Positions 49,568 through 59,741 of a DNA stretch of 64,000 bases are shown here, piece by piece. Location of the stretch: the NCBI GenBank assembly GCA_001464695.1, contig LNDQ01000156.1, forward strand, positions 1 through 64,000, read 5' to 3'. A program made the translations under genes and the position numbers. How positions within the stretch are numbered: the stretch's first letter is position 1; every line of letters begins with the position of its first letter. Under the pieces are notes generated by a model that saw nothing but the letters and a program-made list of their open reading frames with translations, made no database searches and was not told where the DNA came from. Source of the stretch: Betaproteobacteria bacterium Ga0077523 (lineage in GTDB: Bacteria; Pseudomonadota; Gammaproteobacteria; Burkholderiales; Ga0077523).

Positions 49568-50339
49568 TCGGTGCTTCCAGGTTGAGGCTGGCGCTGCGGT
49601 CCGTGGGTGGGCCACCGGCCGGATCGAAGCTCCGCTCCACGAATCGTGCCTCGCCGCGATCGTCGATCAGGACAACGGTGGATGCGCGCGTGCCGTAGCC
49701 GTCCATGCGGATGAACACGGGTGACAGTTGGCGCTCCCAGTCGAGGCTGACCCCTGTGGCGGGCAGTTCGGCATCCGGCGCACGGGCATCGTCGGCGAGG
49801 AGGGCGAGCAAGGCTGTTTCCAGCGCGGCCCCATCCAGCTGCAAGACCGGACCGAGGGCCGCCTTCGCTCGGCGCACCTTTGGCCAGGGCGTGTCCAGCA
49901 GGTGGTTGCTCAACCCGTGCAGGCCGGGGCCGAGCCGCTGCGCAGCGCCGCCGCGGTTGGACCCGTACCAGACACCGCTCGCATCGGCTGCCAGCAGATT
50001 GAAGCCGTCGTAGTCGTTGCCGCGGGCGAGCGCCGCGGCAACGAAGGCGCGCGCGCTGTCCGCTTCACGGACGAAGTTGCTGACCAGCAGGCCGCGCGAT
50101 TCGGGTGCTTCAATCTTGCGGCTCGGATCGCGATAGTTCGTGACCGCCGCCAGCGCGCCGCGTTGCGACAGGGCCAGCCAGGTGCCGCCCTTCTCCAGGT
50201 CCCGCCCGCCGAAGACGTCGGGCGCATCGTTCCAACGATCGGCCGGCGCGGTGGGGCGGTGGTGGAACTCGTCGCGATTGGCGGCAAGGATGAACGGGTA
50301 GCGCTCGTGCGCGTCCAGCGCGACCAGGATCAGGCACAC
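49551..50339 (-). CDS. NRDE (TANGO2-like) family protein
   Basis: The 262-aa protein belongs to the NRDE/TANGO2 family, named for the motif seen here as FILAANRDEFHHRP. The N-terminus VCLILVAL puts a Cys at position 2, as in relatives, which is consistent with an Ntn-type fold. TWLALSQRGALAAVTNYRD is also conserved. The function is not settled: haem handling and coenzyme A roles have been proposed for the family. GTG 50339 overlaps the end of the DUF4936 gene by ten bases, so the two are coupled. Confidence 0.9.
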   Translation of the reverse strand: MCLILVALDAHERYPFILAANRDEFHHRPTAPADRWNDAPDVFGGRDLEKGGTWLALSQRGALAAVTNYRDPSRKIEAPESRGLLVSNFVREADSARAFVAAALARGNDYDGFNLLAADASGVWYGSNRGGAAQRLGPGLHGLSNHLLDTPWPKVRRAKAALGPVLQLDGAALETALLALLADDARAPDAELPATGVSLDWERQLSPVFIRMDGYGTRASTVVLIDDRGEARFVERSFDPAGGPPTDRSASLNLEAPINLGA

Positions 50340-50632
50340 GGATCGTCGCCGAAATCGCGGAAGCGCTCGGTCTTGCGGGCGCCGTCCTCGGCCAGGTGCG
50401 CGGCGATGCCCGCATTGCGGGCGGCCTCGTTCAGCACCACCGCGAAAGCGGTAGCGTCGGCGACGTTCTGGTAGACCTCCATCCACAGCGTCGGATCGTC
50501 CATGCGACGCACCAGGTGGCCGAGGATCCCGGTGCGCTGCTCGACTTCGCGGCTGAGGCGCCCGACGCTCGCATGGGCGCCGGCCGCAGCATCGGCGCGG
50601 ATGCGGTAGTAGACGTAGAAATGATGCGACAT
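50330..50632 (-). CDS. DUF4936 family protein
   Basis: The 100-aa cytoplasmic protein matches DUF4936 of betaproteobacteria: HHFYVYYRIRADAAAGAHAS at the start, then RTGILGHLVRRMDDPTLWME. The fold is probably ferredoxin-like. The role is unknown. It is downstream of ygfZ with a 159-base gap filled by a tandem repeat, and overlaps the NRDE gene. Confidence 0.8.
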   Translation of the reverse strand: MSHHFYVYYRIRADAAAGAHASVGRLSREVEQRTGILGHLVRRMDDPTLWMEVYQNVADATAFAVVLNEAARNAGIAAHLAEDGARKTERFRDFGDDPCA

Positions 50633-50640
50633 CAGCCCTC

Positions 50641-50784
50641 GCCGGGCCGCCCCAAGAGGGCTGGCCCCCGAGGGGGGAGGGGCCGCAGGCCCATCGGGGG
50701 GGACGTCACCTCGAGCCCGCGCCGGGCCGCCCCAAGCGGGCTGGCCCCCTTGGGGGGAAGGGCCGCAGGCCCATCGGGGGGGGA
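50641..50784. repeat. Tandem pair of G/C-rich palindromic repeats
   Basis: Two copies of about 64 bases (50641-50704 and 50721-50784) begin GCCGGGCCGCCCCAAG and end GGCCCATCGGGGGGG, with an 80-base period. The flanking GACATCA-like bases are shared too, pointing to duplication of a longer unit. Each copy has strong self-complementarity. Similar elements are scattered through Burkholderiales genomes. Here they fill the gap between ygfZ and the DUF4936 gene. Confidence 0.8.
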
Positions 50785-50791
50785 CATCATC

Positions 50792-51784
50792 TCAACGGGC
50801 CGCCGGGGCGTGGACGCGCCGCAACGCTTCGAGGCGGGTGCCGCTGGTCGTGGCCGATACGTTGCCCTGCGAGGCGGTCTCGGCGTCGATCACCGCGAGC
50901 ACCCTGAATCCGCCGTCGCCGGCGGGCGCGGACGCGACGACGTTGCCGGCGGTCTGGCCGGCACTGCCGACCGGCGCACCGGGATCCAGCGCCGCTGCGG
51001 CCTGCGCAACATGCAGGCGCCGCTTCACTTCGCCGAGGTACTGCGACCGCGCGACGATCTCCTGGCCGGGGTAGCAGCCCTTCGAGAAGCTCACACCACC
51101 GATGCGCTCCAGGTCCACCATCTGGGGCACGAACAGCTCGCGCGTGGCCGGCAGGATCCATGGGATGCCGTCGGCCACGTCGAAGCGCATCCAGTCGCCG
51201 GTCGTTGCAGGCGCGGCGCGGGACGCGAAACGATCCCAGGCGGCGATCGCGGCATCCACCGTGAGATAGCAGTGCCAGCGGTCCTGGCCGGCCCGCACGA
51301 CGAAGCCGCCGTCGACGGCCGCAACGCCGTGATCGCCGGGGGATACCGTGCCCAGTTCGACGGCCGGTTCGAGGCCGGCGAGCCCGATGCCGATGGCTTC
51401 GTCCTCCAGAACCGCGATCTTCACCTGCGAGCGCAGCACGTATCGGGACAGACGAGCGACGAGATCGCCGGCCAGGGTGCGCGGCAACTCAGCCAGAAAG
51501 CGGTCGCCGAGGCGCATCAGGCGCAAGGTGGCAAGCAGGCGGCCCTTGGGATTGCAGTAGCCGCTCCACTGCCATTGGCCGTCCGCCAGGCCAGCGACGT
51601 CCGAGGTGAGCTGGTTCTGCAGGAAATCCGCGGCGTCACGGCCTTCGATGCCGATCAACACAAGATGGCCAAGGTCAGCCAACAACACCTTGGCGCCGGG
51701 TGGCGCGGGCGGAAACACGGCGAGACCGGCCTCGTCCAGGGTCGCGCCCCGGGATGCGAGGGTTTGCTGCCAGCGAGGGTTCAT
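50792..51784 (-). CDS. ygfZ: Folate-binding protein YgfZ
   Basis: The 330-aa protein resembles GcvT and helps maintain iron-sulfur enzymes using tetrahydrofolate. The signature KGCYPGQEIVARSQY carries the conserved Cys. DAADFLQNQLTSDV near the N-terminus and GYCNPKGRLLATLRL also fit the family. It starts at ATG 51784 and is divergent from ygfX, with a symmetric ATTATAAT between them. In many betaproteobacteria it is near the same neighbours. Confidence 0.93.
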   Translation of the reverse strand: MNPRWQQTLASRGATLDEAGLAVFPPAPPGAKVLLADLGHLVLIGIEGRDAADFLQNQLTSDVAGLADGQWQWSGYCNPKGRLLATLRLMRLGDRFLAELPRTLAGDLVARLSRYVLRSQVKIAVLEDEAIGIGLAGLEPAVELGTVSPGDHGVAAVDGGFVVRAGQDRWHCYLTVDAAIAAWDRFASRAAPATTGDWMRFDVADGIPWILPATRELFVPQMVDLERIGGVSFSKGCYPGQEIVARSQYLGEVKRRLHVAQAAAALDPGAPVGSAGQTAGNVVASAPAGDGGFRVLAVIDAETASQGNVSATTSGTRLEALRRVHAPAAR

Positions 51785-51835
51785 GGCTTGGGTCGACTGC
51801 AACGGTCGACTCGTGGGAGGCACGGAAGGCAGCAA

Positions 51836-51843
51836 ATTATAAT
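51836..51843. promoter_or_regulatory. Symmetric -10 between ygfZ and ygfX
   Basis: ATTATAAT places TATAAT on both strands. The plus-strand copy (51838-51843) ends nine bases before ATG 51852, and the minus-strand copy is about 50 bases from ygfZ. The -35 regions are weak. Confidence 0.45.
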
Positions 51844-51851
51844 CGGCCACG

Positions 51852-52313
51852 ATGTTCGCCCCGGAACGCGTCTCGGTATCGTTGCAGGCTTCGCGTGGAC
51901 TGGCAGCCGTGCTGGGTCTCGCCCATGGTGCCGGGGTTGCCGTTCCCTGGCTGGTGGCGCTGCCGCCGCCGTTGGCGGCGGGTGTCACGCTGGGAATCCT
52001 GGCGCTGGGTGGCCTCGCGATCACCCGGGATGCGCTGCGTCTGTGGCCCACGTCGGTGACCGCTCTTGCGCTCGCGAGCGACGGCACCGGCACCGTCACG
52101 TTGCGCTCGGGGCACACCGAGGCCGTGCGCCTCGGACGCGAGGCGACCGTGGTGCCGTTGGCCGTCGTATTGAGCCTGCTGGGGGCCGGGCGGCGCCGGT
52201 ACGGTATCGTCATCACGCGCGATGCGTGCAGCGAGATCGAATTCCGCCACCTCCGGGTCTTTCTCCGCTGGCGGGTTCGTCACTCTCCGGCACAGGACGG
52301 GACCGGTCGATGA
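51852..52313 (+). CDS. ygfX: YgfX-like membrane protein
   Basis: The 153-aa inner-membrane protein has two transmembrane helices close together near residues 14-56 (VLGLAHGAGVAVPWLVALPP, GVTLGILALGGLAI) and a soluble C-terminal part. This is the pattern of the YgfX/CptA family (DUF1434-like). In E. coli YgfX is the toxin-like partner of SdhE, but no sdhE lies next to it here. The gene lies between ygfZ and rpoE. I base the name on topology, length and position. Confidence 0.7.
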   Translation: MFAPERVSVSLQASRGLAAVLGLAHGAGVAVPWLVALPPPLAAGVTLGILALGGLAITRDALRLWPTSVTALALASDGTGTVTLRSGHTEAVRLGREATVVPLAVVLSLLGAGRRRYGIVITRDACSEIEFRHLRVFLRWRVRHSPAQDGTGR

Positions 52314-52387
52314 ACTATCGGTCGACGGGCGTGTCGGTAACCGCAGTCGGAATGTTGGAGGCAAGCGGGTCGAGGAAGTGCCGATGC

Positions 52388-52393
52388 TATACT
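52388..52393 (+). promoter_or_regulatory. Possible -10 of rpoE
   Basis: TATACT lies 61 bases before ATG 52455. The -35 is not convincing. The sigma-E consensus was looked for and found only in degraded form. Confidence 0.3.
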
Positions 52394-52454
52394 CGCCGCC
52401 CTTCGAAGTCGGCGCGAGCCGATTCAACCAGGCGAGTGGTTTCGGATATGGCCC

Positions 52455-53054
52455 ATGGGTGATCGCGAGATCGATCAGCAGCTGGTCGAGCGTGCCCAGC
52501 GTGGAGACAAGCGTGCGTTCGAGATGCTGGTGGCCAAGTACCAGCGCAAGCTCGGGCGCCTGCTGTCCCGCTTCATCCGGGATTCCGCCGAAGTAGAGGA
52601 TGTGGCCCAGGAGGCTTTCATCAAGGCCTACCGGGCCCTGCCATCGTTCCGGGGGGACAGCGCTTTCTACACGTGGCTCTACAGGATCGGCATCAATACG
52701 GCCAAGAACTACCTGGTGGCCATGGGCCGGCGCGCGCCCACGACCACTGAATTCGACAGCGAAGAGGCCGAAAACTTCGAGGACGGCGACCAGCTCCGGG
52801 ACGTGAACACCCCGGAAGCCGAACTCATGAGCAAGCAGATTGCGGCCACGGTGAACGAAACCATGCAGGCATTGCCAGAGGAACTACGCACGGCGATCAC
52901 CCTGCGGGAGATCGAAGGCCTGTCCTATGAGGACATAGCCACGATCATGAACTGCCCGATCGGCACCGTCCGGTCGCGGATCTTCAGGGCGCGGGAGACT
53001 ATTGCGGAGAGGCTGCGCCCGCTGTTGGGAACGAGCAAGGACAAGAGGTGGTGA
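52455..53054 (+). CDS. rpoE: RNA polymerase sigma factor RpoE (AlgU-like)
   Basis: The 199-aa ECF sigma factor directs the envelope stress response. Region 2 shows VAKYQRKLGRLLSRFI, DVAQEAFIKAYRALPSF and FYTWLYRIGINTAKNY. Region 4 shows LPEELRTAITLREIEGLSYE and IATIMNCPIGTVRSRI. The sequence is close to AlgU/RpoE of Pseudomonas and betaproteobacteria. rseA, rseB and degP follow, the classical gene order. The start of rseA overlaps or abuts its stop, depending on the codon chosen. Confidence 0.97.
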   Translation: MGDREIDQQLVERAQRGDKRAFEMLVAKYQRKLGRLLSRFIRDSAEVEDVAQEAFIKAYRALPSFRGDSAFYTWLYRIGINTAKNYLVAMGRRAPTTTEFDSEEAENFEDGDQLRDVNTPEAELMSKQIAATVNETMQALPEELRTAITLREIEGLSYEDIATIMNCPIGTVRSRIFRARETIAERLRPLLGTSKDKRW

Positions 53055-53056
53055 CG

Positions 53057-53539
53057 ATGGAGCGGATTTCGGCACTGATGGACGGCGAACTGGACGACGG
53101 CGAAGCCGTCCAGGAATTCAAGCGTTGCGGCGGCGACGCGACCCTGGTCGAAGGTTGGGCGACGTACCACCTGATCGGCGACGTGCTCCGCCAGGAGGCG
53201 GCCCTGGGAACCGGGTTCAACGACCGGTTGCGCGAGGCGCTGGCCGCCGAGCCCACGGTCCTGGCGCCCCGACCTCGCAACCTCCAGCGCCGGGCCCGCT
53301 TGTTCGCCCTCTCGGCCGCGGCCGGCATCGCCGGGGTTCTGGCGGTCGGCTGGCTAGCCTACTTCAACCACCCGGCCAGCCTCGATGCGGGCGCCGGGCA
53401 GGTGGCCGAGGCGGACTCTTCCATGAACGAGTACCTGGTTGCCCACCACGAGTACGCCGATTCGGCCTCGATGCCCAGTGTCACGCCATACGTGCGCTAC
53501 GTGAACGAGATCCGGCGGGAAGGCGCAATGTCCCGATGA
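53057..53539 (+). CDS. rseA: Anti-sigma-E factor RseA (MucA-like)
   Basis: The 160-aa inner-membrane protein has an N-terminal cytoplasmic anti-sigma domain (MERISALMDGELDDGEAVQE, WATYHLIGDVLRQ), one transmembrane helix (about 88-108, LSAAAGIAGVLAVGWLAYF) and a periplasmic tail for proteolysis and RseB binding. ATG 53057 has AAGAGG eight bases upstream. GTG 53051 and GTG 53048 are alternatives overlapping rpoE. Its TGA overlaps the rseB ATG. Confidence 0.92.
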   Translation: MERISALMDGELDDGEAVQEFKRCGGDATLVEGWATYHLIGDVLRQEAALGTGFNDRLREALAAEPTVLAPRPRNLQRRARLFALSAAAGIAGVLAVGWLAYFNHPASLDAGAGQVAEADSSMNEYLVAHHEYADSASMPSVTPYVRYVNEIRREGAMSR

Positions 53540-54525
53540 AGTCGGTCTGTCTACGGTGGGCCGGCGGCCTTGCCGTCGGCACCGCGTTGGCCGCGAGCAC
53601 GTACGCGGATCAGCTCCAGGATACCGATGCCCTCGCGTGGCTGCAGAAGATCGCGGGGGCCGCGCGCCAGTTGAGCTACGAGGGCACCTTCGTCTATCAG
53701 CACGGCGACATGGTTGAGACGTCGAAGATCATCCACATGGTCGACGGCGCTTCCGAGTACGAGAAGCTTTCCACCCTGGACGGCCCGCCGCGCGAGGTCA
53801 TCCGGAACAACGAGGAAGTGCTCTCGTACTATCCGGAGATCAAGACCGTGCGGGCCGAGAAGCGCGCAGGCAAGCGGACGTTTCCCGCGCTTCCGCCCGA
53901 ACTGCTGACCAATATCACCGAGCACTACGACGTACGCCGCGGCGATGTGGAGCGAGTCGCCGGCTTCGACGCCCAGGCTCTCGTGCTCGAGCCGCGCGAC
54001 GGGTTCCGCTACGGGCACAAGTTCTGGGCCGAGATCGGGTCGGGCCTGCTGCTCAAGGCCCGCATGTTCGGCGAGCGGCACCAGGTCATCGAACAGTTCG
54101 CGTTCACGCAATTGAAGATCGGCGGCAAGATCTCGCTCGATGAAGTGCGGTCGAGCTACCAGTCCGAGCAGGACAAGTGGAAACACGACCGCTTCGCCAG
54201 CAACGACGCGAAGGATTCCGATTCGGGATGGGTCATCAAGAACCAGCCGGCCGGGTTTCGCAAGGTCTACGAAATGCGCCGGTCCAAGCAGGGCGGCGGG
54301 GCGCAGCTGCTCACGCATATCGTGTTGACCGACGGGCTGGCGGCCGTGTCGGTGTTCATCGAACCCAGCTCGCTCAAGCAGAAAGTCAACGAAGGCCCGG
54401 CCCAGCACGGTGCCATCAACATCTACACCCGGATCGTGGGCGAGCAGCGTGTGACGGTGCTCGGCGAAACCCCCGCCGCCACGGTGGCGCAGATCGCGAA
54501 TTCTCTCGCCCCGAGAGGACGATAA
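53536..54525 (+). CDS. rseB: Sigma-E regulatory protein RseB (MucB-like)
   Basis: The 329-aa periplasmic protein has a signal peptide (WAGGLAVGTALAASTYA), then the two MucB/RseB domains. It includes LSYEGTFVYQHGDMVETSKI in the first domain and the stretches VIKNQPAGFRKVYEMRRS and THIVLTDGLAAVSVFIE in the second. RseB binds the RseA periplasmic tail and protects it until misplaced lipoproteins or LPS appear. Its ATG overlaps the rseA stop (ATGA). An intrinsic hairpin follows the stop. Confidence 0.95.
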   Translation: MKSVCLRWAGGLAVGTALAASTYADQLQDTDALAWLQKIAGAARQLSYEGTFVYQHGDMVETSKIIHMVDGASEYEKLSTLDGPPREVIRNNEEVLSYYPEIKTVRAEKRAGKRTFPALPPELLTNITEHYDVRRGDVERVAGFDAQALVLEPRDGFRYGHKFWAEIGSGLLLKARMFGERHQVIEQFAFTQLKIGGKISLDEVRSSYQSEQDKWKHDRFASNDAKDSDSGWVIKNQPAGFRKVYEMRRSKQGGGAQLLTHIVLTDGLAAVSVFIEPSSLKQKVNEGPAQHGAINIYTRIVGEQRVTVLGETPAATVAQIANSLAPRGR

Positions 54526-54536
54526 TCCGATCTGCC

Positions 54537-54564
54537 GCCGCCCGGTTCCCGGGCGGCCCCTTTT
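54537..54564 (+). terminator. Intrinsic-type terminator between rseB and degP
   Basis: GCCGCCCGG, loop TTC, CCGGGCGGC gives a 9-bp stem followed by CCCTTTT. It lies 12 bases after the rseB stop and 20 bases before the degP ATG. The degP ribosome-binding site (AGGAA, 54571-54575) follows. Partial termination would separate regulator and protease levels. Confidence 0.65.
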
Positions 54565-54583
54565 CCCCACAGGAACCCTCGCG

Positions 54584-55978
54584 ATGATTCGTCAATGGCT
54601 GTTTGCGTCGGCCGTAGCTACTGTCGTGTGCTTGCCGGCCGTCGCCGCAGAGCTGCCGGACTTCACCGAACTGGTGGAAGCCCAAGGTCCGGCAGTCGTC
54701 AACATCAGCACCACCTCCTCCAAGGCGGCCCAGCAGGCACCCGGCCAGGGGCCAGGGGCCCCTGAAGATGACCCGTTCTTCGACTTCTTCCGCCGCTACG
54801 GGCCGCCCGGTCAGCCGCGCGAGCAGGAGGCCCGCTCGCTCGGATCGGGCTTCATCATCAGCCCCGACGGCTACATCATGACCAACGCTCACGTGGTCGA
54901 GGCCGGGGACGACATCACCGTACGGCTCACCGACAAGCGCGAGTACACGGCCAAGGTGATCGGCGCGGACAAGCGCTCGGACGTGGCGGTCATCAAGATC
55001 GAGGCGGCGAACCTGCCCAAGGTCACCATCGGCGACGCCAACAAATTGAAGGTGGGCGAATGGGTGCTGGCCATCGGCTCGCCCTTCGGCTTCGACAACA
55101 CCGTGACTGCCGGCATCGTGAGTGCGAAGGGCCGCTCGCTGCCGCAGGAGAACTTCACCCCGTTCATCCAGACCGACGTGGCCATCAACCCCGGCAACTC
55201 GGGCGGCCCGCTGTTCAACCTGAAGGGCGAAGTGGTCGGCATCAATTCCCAGATCTACAGCCGCACCGGCGGGTTCATGGGGTTGTCCTTCGCGATTCCG
55301 ATCGACGTAGCCATGGACATCGCCAACCAGCTGCGCACGGCGGGCAAGGTGACGCGCGGACGCATCGGGGTGGTGATCCAGGAAGTCACGAAGGAGCTGG
55401 CCGAGTCCTTCGGCCTGTCCAAGCCCCAGGGCGCCCTGGTCAATTCGGTGGAGAAGGGCGGCCCCGCAGAGAAGGCCGGCATCGAGCAAAGCGACATCAT
55501 CCTCAAGTTCGACGGCAAGACGGTGAACAGCTCGGCCGACCTGCCGCGCATCGTGGCGGCGACCCGCCCGGGGTCGAAGTCCACGGTGCAGGTCTGGCGC
55601 AAGGGCGCCAACAAGGACCTGACCGTCACGGTCGGGGAGCTGCAGGACGACAAGCGCGCCGATCGCCAGCCCAAGAAGCCGGCCAAGGCGGGGGATGCCG
55701 TGGCCAAGCTCGGCATGAACCTGACCGAACTGACCGCCGACCAGCGCAAGGAGCTCGGAATCGCGAGCGGCCTGCTGGTGGAGGACGCCCAGGGCAATGC
55801 CGCCAAGGCCGGCATCCGCCGGGGCGACATCCTGATGGCCATCAACAACCAGGACGTGAAAACCCTGGAGCAGGTGAACCAGATCATCGCCCAGTTCGAG
55901 AAGTCACGCAGTGTGGCGCTTTTGATCCGGCGCGGCGAATCGTCGCTTTACGTTCCGCTGCGCCTGAATGGGAACTGA
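54584..55978 (+). CDS. degP: Periplasmic serine protease DegP/MucD
   Basis: The 464-aa protease-chaperone has a signal peptide (MIRQWLFASAVATVVCLPAV, cut near AA) and the catalytic triad H103 (TNAHVVEAG), D133 (RSDVAVIKI) and S206 (NPGNSGGPLF). Two PDZ domains follow (about 275-365 and 380-460). It degrades misfolded periplasmic proteins and is part of the sigma-E response. In Pseudomonas and betaproteobacteria mucD/degP follows rseB as here. Hairpins lie on both sides (54537-54564, 56032-56056). Confidence 0.95.
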   Translation: MIRQWLFASAVATVVCLPAVAAELPDFTELVEAQGPAVVNISTTSSKAAQQAPGQGPGAPEDDPFFDFFRRYGPPGQPREQEARSLGSGFIISPDGYIMTNAHVVEAGDDITVRLTDKREYTAKVIGADKRSDVAVIKIEAANLPKVTIGDANKLKVGEWVLAIGSPFGFDNTVTAGIVSAKGRSLPQENFTPFIQTDVAINPGNSGGPLFNLKGEVVGINSQIYSRTGGFMGLSFAIPIDVAMDIANQLRTAGKVTRGRIGVVIQEVTKELAESFGLSKPQGALVNSVEKGGPAEKAGIEQSDIILKFDGKTVNSSADLPRIVAATRPGSKSTVQVWRKGANKDLTVTVGELQDDKRADRQPKKPAKAGDAVAKLGMNLTELTADQRKELGIASGLLVEDAQGNAAKAGIRRGDILMAINNQDVKTLEQVNQIIAQFEKSRSVALLIRRGESSLYVPLRLNGN

Positions 55979-56000
55979 GCCTCAGGCCGGTCGAATGGGC

Positions 56001-56006
56001 TAGAAT
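56001..56006 (+). promoter_or_regulatory. -10 element upstream of lepA
   Basis: TAGAAT 23 bases after the degP stop fits a -10, with a transcription start near 56013. The leader then contains the 56032-56056 hairpin. The -35 is weak. Confidence 0.45.
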
Positions 56007-56031
56007 CCGCCCTTCGCTCGCGCACCCAGGG

Positions 56032-56056
56032 AAAGGGGCACTTCGGTGCCCCTTTT
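56032..56056 (+). terminator. UUCG-capped hairpin in front of lepA
   Basis: AAAGGGGCAC, loop TTCG, GTGCCCCTTT forms a perfect 10-bp stem ending in TTTT. It lies 53 bases after degP and 4 bases before the lepA ATG 56061. It may terminate degP transcripts. A Shine-Dalgarno-like AGGGA (56028-56032) sits at its 5' foot, so the folded stem could bring that site next to the start codon. Confidence 0.65.
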
Positions 56057-56060
56057 CGTC

Positions 56061-57854
<1,794 letters not shown>

Positions 57855-57884
57855 CCGCTCCACCCCGTTGCCCCACATTCGCCC

Positions 57885-58688
57885 ATGAACTTCGCTCTCA
57901 TCATGCTGGTGCTGCTGATCGTGACCGGCGGCATCTGGCTTCTGGACAAATTCGTGTTCCGCTCGAAGCGGGCGGCCGACGCCAAAGAGCCGTGGTGGAT
58001 CGAGTATCCGAAGAGCTTCTTCCCGGTCATCCTGGTGGTGTTCCTGCTGCGCTCCTTTCTGGTGGAGCCTTTCAAGATCCCGTCGGGGTCGATGATCCCG
58101 ACGCTGCTGGTGGGCGATTTCATCCTGGTGAACAAGTTCACCTATGGCGTGCGCCTGCCGGTCATCAACACCAAGGTGGTCGACTTGAACACGCCGCAGC
58201 GGGGCGAGGTCATGGTGTTCCGGTACCCCGACAACCCGTCGCTCGATTACATCAAGCGCGTGGTCGGCATTCCCGGTGACGAGATCGCGTACAAGGGCAA
58301 GCGGCTCACGGTGAACGGCAAGCCGGTCGTGGTGGATCCGGAAAGCGACTTCAGCTACCTGGAAGGCGGCCTCAACTACATCAGCGCGAAGCGCTTCCGC
58401 GAGCAGTTGGGAGAGCATCAGCATTCCATCATCATCAACGCCGACTCGCCGCCGGTGCAGCTAGCCGGCGTGCGCCCGTTCCCGTACCGCGACAACTGCG
58501 AATACAATGAGGATGGTTTTGCGTGCAAGGTGCCTGCCGGCCACTACTTCATGATGGGCGACAACCGCGATTCCAGCAGCGACAGCCGCTACTGGGGGTT
58601 TGTGCCTGATGCCAACATCGTCGGCAAGGCGTTCCTGATCTGGTGGAATTTCGGGGAGTTCGGGCGCATCGGCACCCGGATCAACTGA
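57885..58688 (+). CDS. lepB: Signal peptidase I (LepB)
   Basis: The 267-aa inner-membrane protease removes signal peptides of exported proteins. Two N-terminal transmembrane helices (about 3-20 and 46-60), the catalytic S69 (IPSGSMIPTLLVGD) and K124 (DYIKRVVGIPGD), and the box GDNRDSSSDSRYWGFV are all present. Its TGA overlaps a possible ATG of the DUF4845 gene (TGATG). The lepA-lepB-DUF4845-rnc order is normal in betaproteobacteria. Confidence 0.97.
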   Translation: MNFALIMLVLLIVTGGIWLLDKFVFRSKRAADAKEPWWIEYPKSFFPVILVVFLLRSFLVEPFKIPSGSMIPTLLVGDFILVNKFTYGVRLPVINTKVVDLNTPQRGEVMVFRYPDNPSLDYIKRVVGIPGDEIAYKGKRLTVNGKPVVVDPESDFSYLEGGLNYISAKRFREQLGEHQHSIIINADSPPVQLAGVRPFPYRDNCEYNEDGFACKVPAGHYFMMGDNRDSSSDSRYWGFVPDANIVGKAFLIWWNFGEFGRIGTRIN

Positions 58689-58699
58689 TGGGGGTCGGC

Positions 58700-59050
58700 A
58701 TGAAGAAACAGCGGGGCCTGAGCCTGTTGGGGCTCATCGTGGTCGGTGGCATTCTGGTGCTCGTTGCCGTCGTCGGCATGAAGCTGACGCCGGCGTACAT
58801 CGAGTACTTCACCATCCAGAAGCACCTGCGCGAACTCGCGCGCAGTCCGGAGTCGAGCACGCCCAAGCAGATGATGGAGGCGTTCGACAAGCGCTCGCAG
58901 ATCGACGACATCACCTCGATCCAGGGCAAGGATCTCGATATCGCGAAGAACGGCAACATGGTCTCGATCGCCGCGGCGTACGAGAAGAAGGTGCCGCTGT
59001 TCGGCAACATCAGCGTGCTGATCGACTTCGAGGCGACCAGCGGGCGGTGA
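58700..59050 (+). CDS. DUF4845 single-pass membrane protein
   Basis: The 116-aa protein starts MKKQRGLSLLGLIVVGGILV and has one transmembrane helix (about 8-30) that looks like a type IV pilin-like N-terminus, and a soluble domain. It matches DUF4845, always found between lepB and rnc in betaproteobacteria. The function is unknown. ATG 58688, overlapping the lepB stop, is an alternative start that would add four residues. Confidence 0.85.
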   Translation: MKKQRGLSLLGLIVVGGILVLVAVVGMKLTPAYIEYFTIQKHLRELARSPESSTPKQMMEAFDKRSQIDDITSIQGKDLDIAKNGNMVSIAAAYEKKVPLFGNISVLIDFEATSGR

Positions 59051-59066
59051 GTTACGGCGGCAGCTG

Positions 59067-59738
59067 ATGGCCGCAGCCGATCTGAGCGAAGAGATCGGGC
59101 ACGTCTTCACCGACGCGGCACTGCTGCGTCAGGCGCTCACCCATCGCAGCCACAGCCAGCCGCACAACGAGCGGCTGGAGTTCGTCGGCGATGCGGTTCT
59201 CAATTGCGTGATCGCCGCAGAGTTGTTCCGAAGGTTTCCCGCGTTGCCCGAGGGTGATCTCTCGCGGTTGCGCGCGGGTATCGTGAACCAGGTGTCGCTC
59301 GCAACCCATGCCGAGAGCCTCGCACTGGGCGGCAGGCTGAAGCTGGGCGAGGGCGAGGCTCGCAGCGGTGGTGCGGCGCGGCCCTCGATCCTGGCGGATG
59401 CTCTGGAAGCCGTGATCGGCGCGGTGTTCGTCGATGCGGGTTTCGACCGCGCTCAGGCCGTGACCGTGAAGATTTTCGAAGCCGCGCTGGCGGCGCTCGA
59501 TCCGGTGGGCTCGGAGAAGGATCCCAAGACGCGGCTGCAGGAGCACCTGCAGGCACGGCGGCTCGCGTTGCCGGTCTATCGGGTTACCGCAGTACGCGGC
59601 GAAGCGCACAAGCAGGAGTTCGAGGTGGAGTGTGTGGTCGAGGCGCTCGGCATCCGTGCGGCGGGAACCGGCGCGAACCGGCGGGGCGCGGAGCAGATGG
59701 CGGCTCGGGCTGCGTTCGAGCGGTTGGGGGCGGTGTGA
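59067..59738 (+). CDS. rnc: Ribonuclease III
   Basis: The 223-aa enzyme cuts double-stranded RNA, including rRNA precursors. The RNase III signature [20 protein letters not shown] carries E38 and D42, with D111 and E114 in [19 protein letters not shown]. The C-terminal double-stranded-RNA-binding domain (about 155-222) ends in [19 protein letters not shown]. In most relatives era follows closely, but here an inverted-repeat element of about 153 bases lies between. Confidence 0.97.
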   Translation: MAAADLSEEIGHVFTDAALLRQALTHRSHSQPHNERLEFVGDAVLNCVIAAELFRRFPALPEGDLSRLRAGIVNQVSLATHAESLALGGRLKLGEGEARSGGAARPSILADALEAVIGAVFVDAGFDRAQAVTVKIFEAALAALDPVGSEKDPKTRLQEHLQARRLALPVYRVTAVRGEAHKQEFEVECVVEALGIRAAGTGANRRGAEQMAARAAFERLGAV

Positions 59739-59741
59739 AAA

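Noticed and set aside
52349-52373. Sigma-E autoregulatory promoter upstream of rpoE
   Set aside because: GGAAT and GTC are present, but the spacing is about 13 bases and the -35 deviates from GGAACTT, so the match is too weak to annotate.
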